DNA of 8,316 nucleotides from Candidatus Brocadia sp. (GTDB lineage: Bacteria > Planctomycetota > Brocadiia > Brocadiales > Brocadiaceae). Numbering within the stretch: position 1 is the stretch's first letter; every line of letters begins with the position of its first letter. A model generated the notes under the pieces. That model was not told the DNA's origin, did no database searches, and saw only the letters and a list, made by a program, of their open reading frames with translations. The translations under genes and the position numbers were made by a program. The stretch is taken from contig JAUQXU010000154.1 of the NCBI GenBank assembly GCA_030837935.1, positions 1 to 8,316 of the forward strand, given 5' to 3'. This document shows positions 6,077-8,316 of the stretch, in pieces.

Positions 6077-6763
6077 TCAAGCGGTTGATCGTCTGGTGGG
6101 AGATTGCCCTGTTTTTTTCGTAACCCACGAGATTTGTTTGAATACCAGCCATAGTAAGATACCGGTCTTTCGAAAAAGCCCGTCAGAGGCTATTGCGTGT
6201 ATGTGTGAATGAAACTTTTCAGGGTAGTCACCAAAAGTATGTATAGACATAACAACGCCTGGTGCTCCATCCTGAAGCCCTATTACGTTTCGCAAAAAAA
6301 TAAGCAGTCTCTCAGAGGCAGCACAATTGCACAATTTTGACAACAAATCTCTGTCATATTTAAAATAGATGCGCAGCAGAATGGGAAGAATGAAAACATA
6401 TTGTCGATGTGGGACAGGATAGAGGATGGTCTTTTTAATAATCCTCCGACCGAATAACCTTTTTGCTATGACAGGAAGGGCAAAACCAACGGCCTTTGCA
6501 ACTAAAGGCAAGCAGATACTCAGTGCTGCATATCTGTACACCGTACCCAGGCAAAACCATTCTTCAGATTGCCACAGGTCAAATAATTCTGGACAACCTC
6601 TCTAATGATAGGACGAAAGAAACCGCACTTCTGCTCAAACCGTTCCTCGTAGCATCGTTCGAAGTTATCGTAATGGTTATCAAGCAACCTCCACAATGGG
6701 GCGGCCTCAGGCCTTTGGGGATGATACACTGATTGTATGCTAGATATATCTTCCGTTTGTCAT
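6077..6763 (-). pseudogene. IS91-type transposase, frameshifted and 3' truncated
   Basis: Three frames together spell one IS91-family transposase. The first (about 6760 to 6523) gives VYHPQRPEAAPLWRLLDNHY, an Asp/Glu-rich helix and GFAWVRCTDMQH. The second gives EYLLAFSCKGRWFCPSCHSK, the zinc-binding region with its Cys pairs; one extra T separates it from the first. The third (from about 6455) gives ILYPVPHRQYVFILPILLRI, HTFGDYPEKFHSHIHAIASD and GLF, the rolling-circle nuclease core with its HxH motif. A deletion of several codons lies between the second and third frames. Similarity ends soon after GLFRKTG, before the catalytic tyrosine region, so the element cannot transpose by itself. A possible original ATG is at 6761-6763, itself out of frame. 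No oriIS or terIS can be identified by eye. It bounds the right side of the glycosyltransferase/fusion block. Confidence 0.75.
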
Positions 6764-6961
6764 AAAACAATATCACTCAACCTGCAGCGTTGCCGAACTG
6801 AGAGCACTTCGAAATTCTGCGGCATTCTGATATACAGGTATAATGTTGATCCTACGCATTGCTAATCACAAGCTACTTCCCTTCTCTTTCTTTTCATATT
6901 GTGTAGTGCAATAAAAACAAGGACAGCCTTGCTGTATAGTATATCTGACAGCAAAACACTC
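6764..6961. other. Gene-free stretch between the IS91 remnant and the second leader repeat
   Basis: About 200 bases contain no supported gene, RNA or clear hairpin on either strand. Short open frames here are antisense shadows without recognisable motifs. It is probably the remaining end of the IS91-type element plus older flanking DNA. Confidence 0.4.
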
Positions 6962-6990
6962 TTGCCGCCAAGGGCGAAGCAAGATATAAT
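6962..6990 (+). promoter_or_regulatory. Sigma-70-like promoter in front of the second leader copy
   Basis: TTGCCG (6962-6967) and a perfect TATAAT (6985-6990) are separated by 17 bp. The TATAAT belongs to the leader repeat, while the -35 lies outside it and is absent from copy 1. It would transcribe the S24 remnant and probably the deacetylase gene. Confidence 0.5.
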
Positions 6991-7035
6991 TTACAACCAT
7001 GAAGAATATGGGCGCGTTTATGAAAGAAAAAAGAG
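6985..7035 (+). repeat. Leader direct repeat, copy 2 (partner at 1707-1758)
   Basis: These 51 bases match 1707-1758 with one single-base indel. Here ATG 6999 and ATG 7020 are in the same frame and would start the peptide MKNMGAFMKEKR, but the frame runs into GICRN and TGA at 7050-7052. The match stops at the bases GAG at 7033-7035, beyond which the S24 domain coding sequence begins in another frame. This fixes the deletion junction. Confidence 0.9.
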
Positions 7036-7335
7036 GAATATGTAGAAACTGATTCGAAAGGGGTTTTTGCCCTCAAGGTAAGGGGTGACAGCATGGAGAC
7101 GGAATTCCGCGAAGATGATATTATTGTTATAAACCCTTACCTGAAACCCGAGCCCTATGATTATTTGGTTATCGCGAATGATGAGGGCGAGGCACCGTTT
7201 AAGCAACTGAAAAAGTATGGCAAAACGCGCGTACTTCATCCTCTGAACCCAAAATACGACGACAGAGAGATTACCAAGGATATTGAATATAGAATCGTTG
7301 GCGTGGTGATAGAGAAAAAGAAAAGATATAGATAA
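7024..7335 (+). pseudogene. S24 (LexA/CI-like) peptidase domain, C-terminal half of the split regulator
   Basis: The frame open from 7024 reads EEYVETDSKGVFALKVRGDS, MEPEF-like METEFREDDIIVINP, and then FKQLKKYGKTRVLHPLNPKY. This is an S24 self-cleaving repressor domain: the nucleophile is Ser (AGC, 7090-7092) in GDSM and the general base is Lys (AAG, 7201-7203) in FKQLKK. In LexA and phage CI proteins this domain dimerises the repressor and cuts the hinge when DNA damage is sensed. Here the HTH and hinge are missing. The first in-frame start is ATG 7093, just after the catalytic Ser, so a normally started product of 80 residues would lack the nucleophile. From the leader ATGs a +1 frameshift at about 7033 would be needed. 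It is probably a remnant of the gene whose HTH half is at 1743. Its end lies 30 bp before the deacetylase gene. Confidence 0.75.
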
Positions 7336-7365
7336 TTTTTAGGGACCATCAAGTAATACAAAAAT

Positions 7366-8301
7366 ATGACACTCCTCATGTACGATGATATTTTTTTAGA
7401 ACATGATACTGGCTTTGGGCACCCGGAAAATGCCCAACGATTAAAAAACACGGTTCAGTATCTCAAAGAGAATGGACTCTGGGAACAAATGACGGTTGTA
7501 AGACCCCGCGCTGCTTCGGTAGAGGAAATTGGCCTGGTTCATCCACAAGCCTATATCGAGACCATCAAAAAAATCGCCGATACAGGCGAGGGGTGGTTGG
7601 ATGCCGACACCGTGGTTTCCGCAACGTCATACGACGCCGCTATTCATGCTGCAGGGGCGCCATTGACGGCAATAGATTTGATCATGAAGGACGAAGGGGA
7701 AAACGCATTTTGTCTCGTACGTCCGCCAGGCCACCACGCTACACCCGCCCGCGGCATGGGGTTTTGCCTCTTTAATAATGCAGCCATTGCAGCAAGATAC
7801 ATTCAGTCTAAATATCGTCTGGAAAAGGTCTTTATTGTCGACTGGGATGTTCACCACGGGAATGGTACGCAGGATGCGTTTTATAGTGACCCAACGACAT
7901 TTTATTGTTCAGCGCACCGCTACCCGTTTTATCCGGGTTCCGGCAGGAAGGAGGACACCGGAGAGGGGAAAGGCAAGGGGTTTACTATCAATGTACCCCT
8001 ATCTGCAGATACCCTGCCAAAAAAGTATACGGAATTATTCGCGGATGTCATGGAACAGAGCGCGGCTCATTTTTTACCAGAGTTTATCATTATCTCGGCA
8101 GGTTTTGATACCTATAAGAAAGACCCTATCGGCGGGTTAAACTTAGAGATAGAAGATTTCAGGACGCTAACCGAGATTGTCATGAAAACTGCAGAGGGAT
8201 ATTGTAATGGCAGGATTGTATCATGCCTTGAGGGTGGTTACCACCTAACAGATCTTCCGTTCTGTATAGAAGCACACCTCAAGGCATTGCTTCGGAGATA
8301 A
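7366..8301 (+). CDS. Histone-deacetylase-family amidohydrolase (bacterial HDAC/acetylpolyamine amidohydrolase-like)
   Basis: This is a complete 311-residue cytoplasmic enzyme, normal for bacterial members, which remove acetyl or similar acyl groups from lysine, polyamines or small molecules with a zinc-activated water. All key parts are present: HPENAQRL (19-26), VRPPGHHATP (118-127) with the catalytic pair H123-H124, VDWDVHHGNGTQ (158-169) with zinc ligands D161 and H163, SAGFDTY (244-250) with zinc ligand D248, and LEGGY (288-292) with the transition-state Tyr Y292. The MGFCLFNNAAIAA helix is also typical. ATG 7366 has no clear Shine-Dalgarno site; ATG 7378 is an alternative that would drop four residues. 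It follows the S24 remnant closely and probably uses the promoter at 6962-6990. The true substrate cannot be told from the sequence. Confidence 0.93.
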   Translation: MTLLMYDDIFLEHDTGFGHPENAQRLKNTVQYLKENGLWEQMTVVRPRAASVEEIGLVHPQAYIETIKKIADTGEGWLDADTVVSATSYDAAIHAAGAPLTAIDLIMKDEGENAFCLVRPPGHHATPARGMGFCLFNNAAIAARYIQSKYRLEKVFIVDWDVHHGNGTQDAFYSDPTTFYCSAHRYPFYPGSGRKEDTGEGKGKGFTINVPLSADTLPKKYTELFADVMEQSAAHFLPEFIIISAGFDTYKKDPIGGLNLEIEDFRTLTEIVMKTAEGYCNGRIVSCLEGGYHLTDLPFCIEAHLKALLRR

Positions 8302-8316
8302 TTAGCTTTTTTGTTG

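Noticed and set aside
7024..7036. A-rich run as a programmed frameshift site rescuing the S24 domain
   Set aside because: A classic A-AAA-AAG slip gives a -1 shift and needs a different zero frame; here a +1 shift is required from the leader ATGs, and no pause structure is evident.
1..8316. CRISPR array, tRNA or rRNA genes
   Set aside because: No regularly spaced direct repeats, cloverleaf arms or conserved rRNA segments were seen on either strand.

Overview
This is a bacterial window, probably from a planctomycete-like or related environmental genome. That placement is inferred from gene style: a GT9 heptosyltransferase, a Gfo/Idh/MocA-radical SAM fusion, abundant degraded insertion sequences and genes that mostly lack strong Shine-Dalgarno sites. 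It is not proven by any marker gene. No rRNA, tRNA or CRISPR array is visible.

Left part (1-1742). The window opens inside the 3' end of a DUF1326-like gene. Next comes the 5' remnant of a DUF4338-type transposase gene, which has a strong ribosome binding site but is frameshifted after about ten codons and cut off near 684. A hairpin-rich segment of about 240 bp follows; read on the minus strand it resembles the 5' part of a group II intron. An intact DUF429 predicted RNase H-fold nuclease lies on the minus strand, with a possible promoter and operator upstream.

Mosaic part (1707-7335). A gene for an XRE-type HTH plus S24 peptidase regulator appears to have been split. The HTH half is at 1743 and the S24 half at 7024-7335. 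Each is preceded by the same leader of about 51 bp (1707-1758 and 6985-7035). The HTH half is truncated at codon 64 by a 126-bp element with 21-bp imperfect terminal inverted repeats, a probable MITE. The S24 half keeps its Ser and Lys catalytic residues but has no start codon in its own frame. Between the halves lie a CapA C-terminal fragment, an IS701/IS4-like transposase N-terminal fragment, two intact minus-strand genes and a frameshifted IS91-type transposase. The two intact genes encode a GT9 glycosyltransferase and a 714-residue fusion of a Gfo/Idh/MocA oxidoreductase with a radical SAM domain. They look like a small cargo operon bounded by dead transposases.

Right part (7336-8316). 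A complete histone-deacetylase-family amidohydrolase with an intact zinc site follows the S24 remnant by 30 bp and is probably transcribed from the promoter kept in the second leader copy.

The genes that look functional are DUF429, GT9, the fusion protein and the deacetylase; the truncated HTH protein may also be made. Most of the rest records repeated insertion, duplication and deletion.
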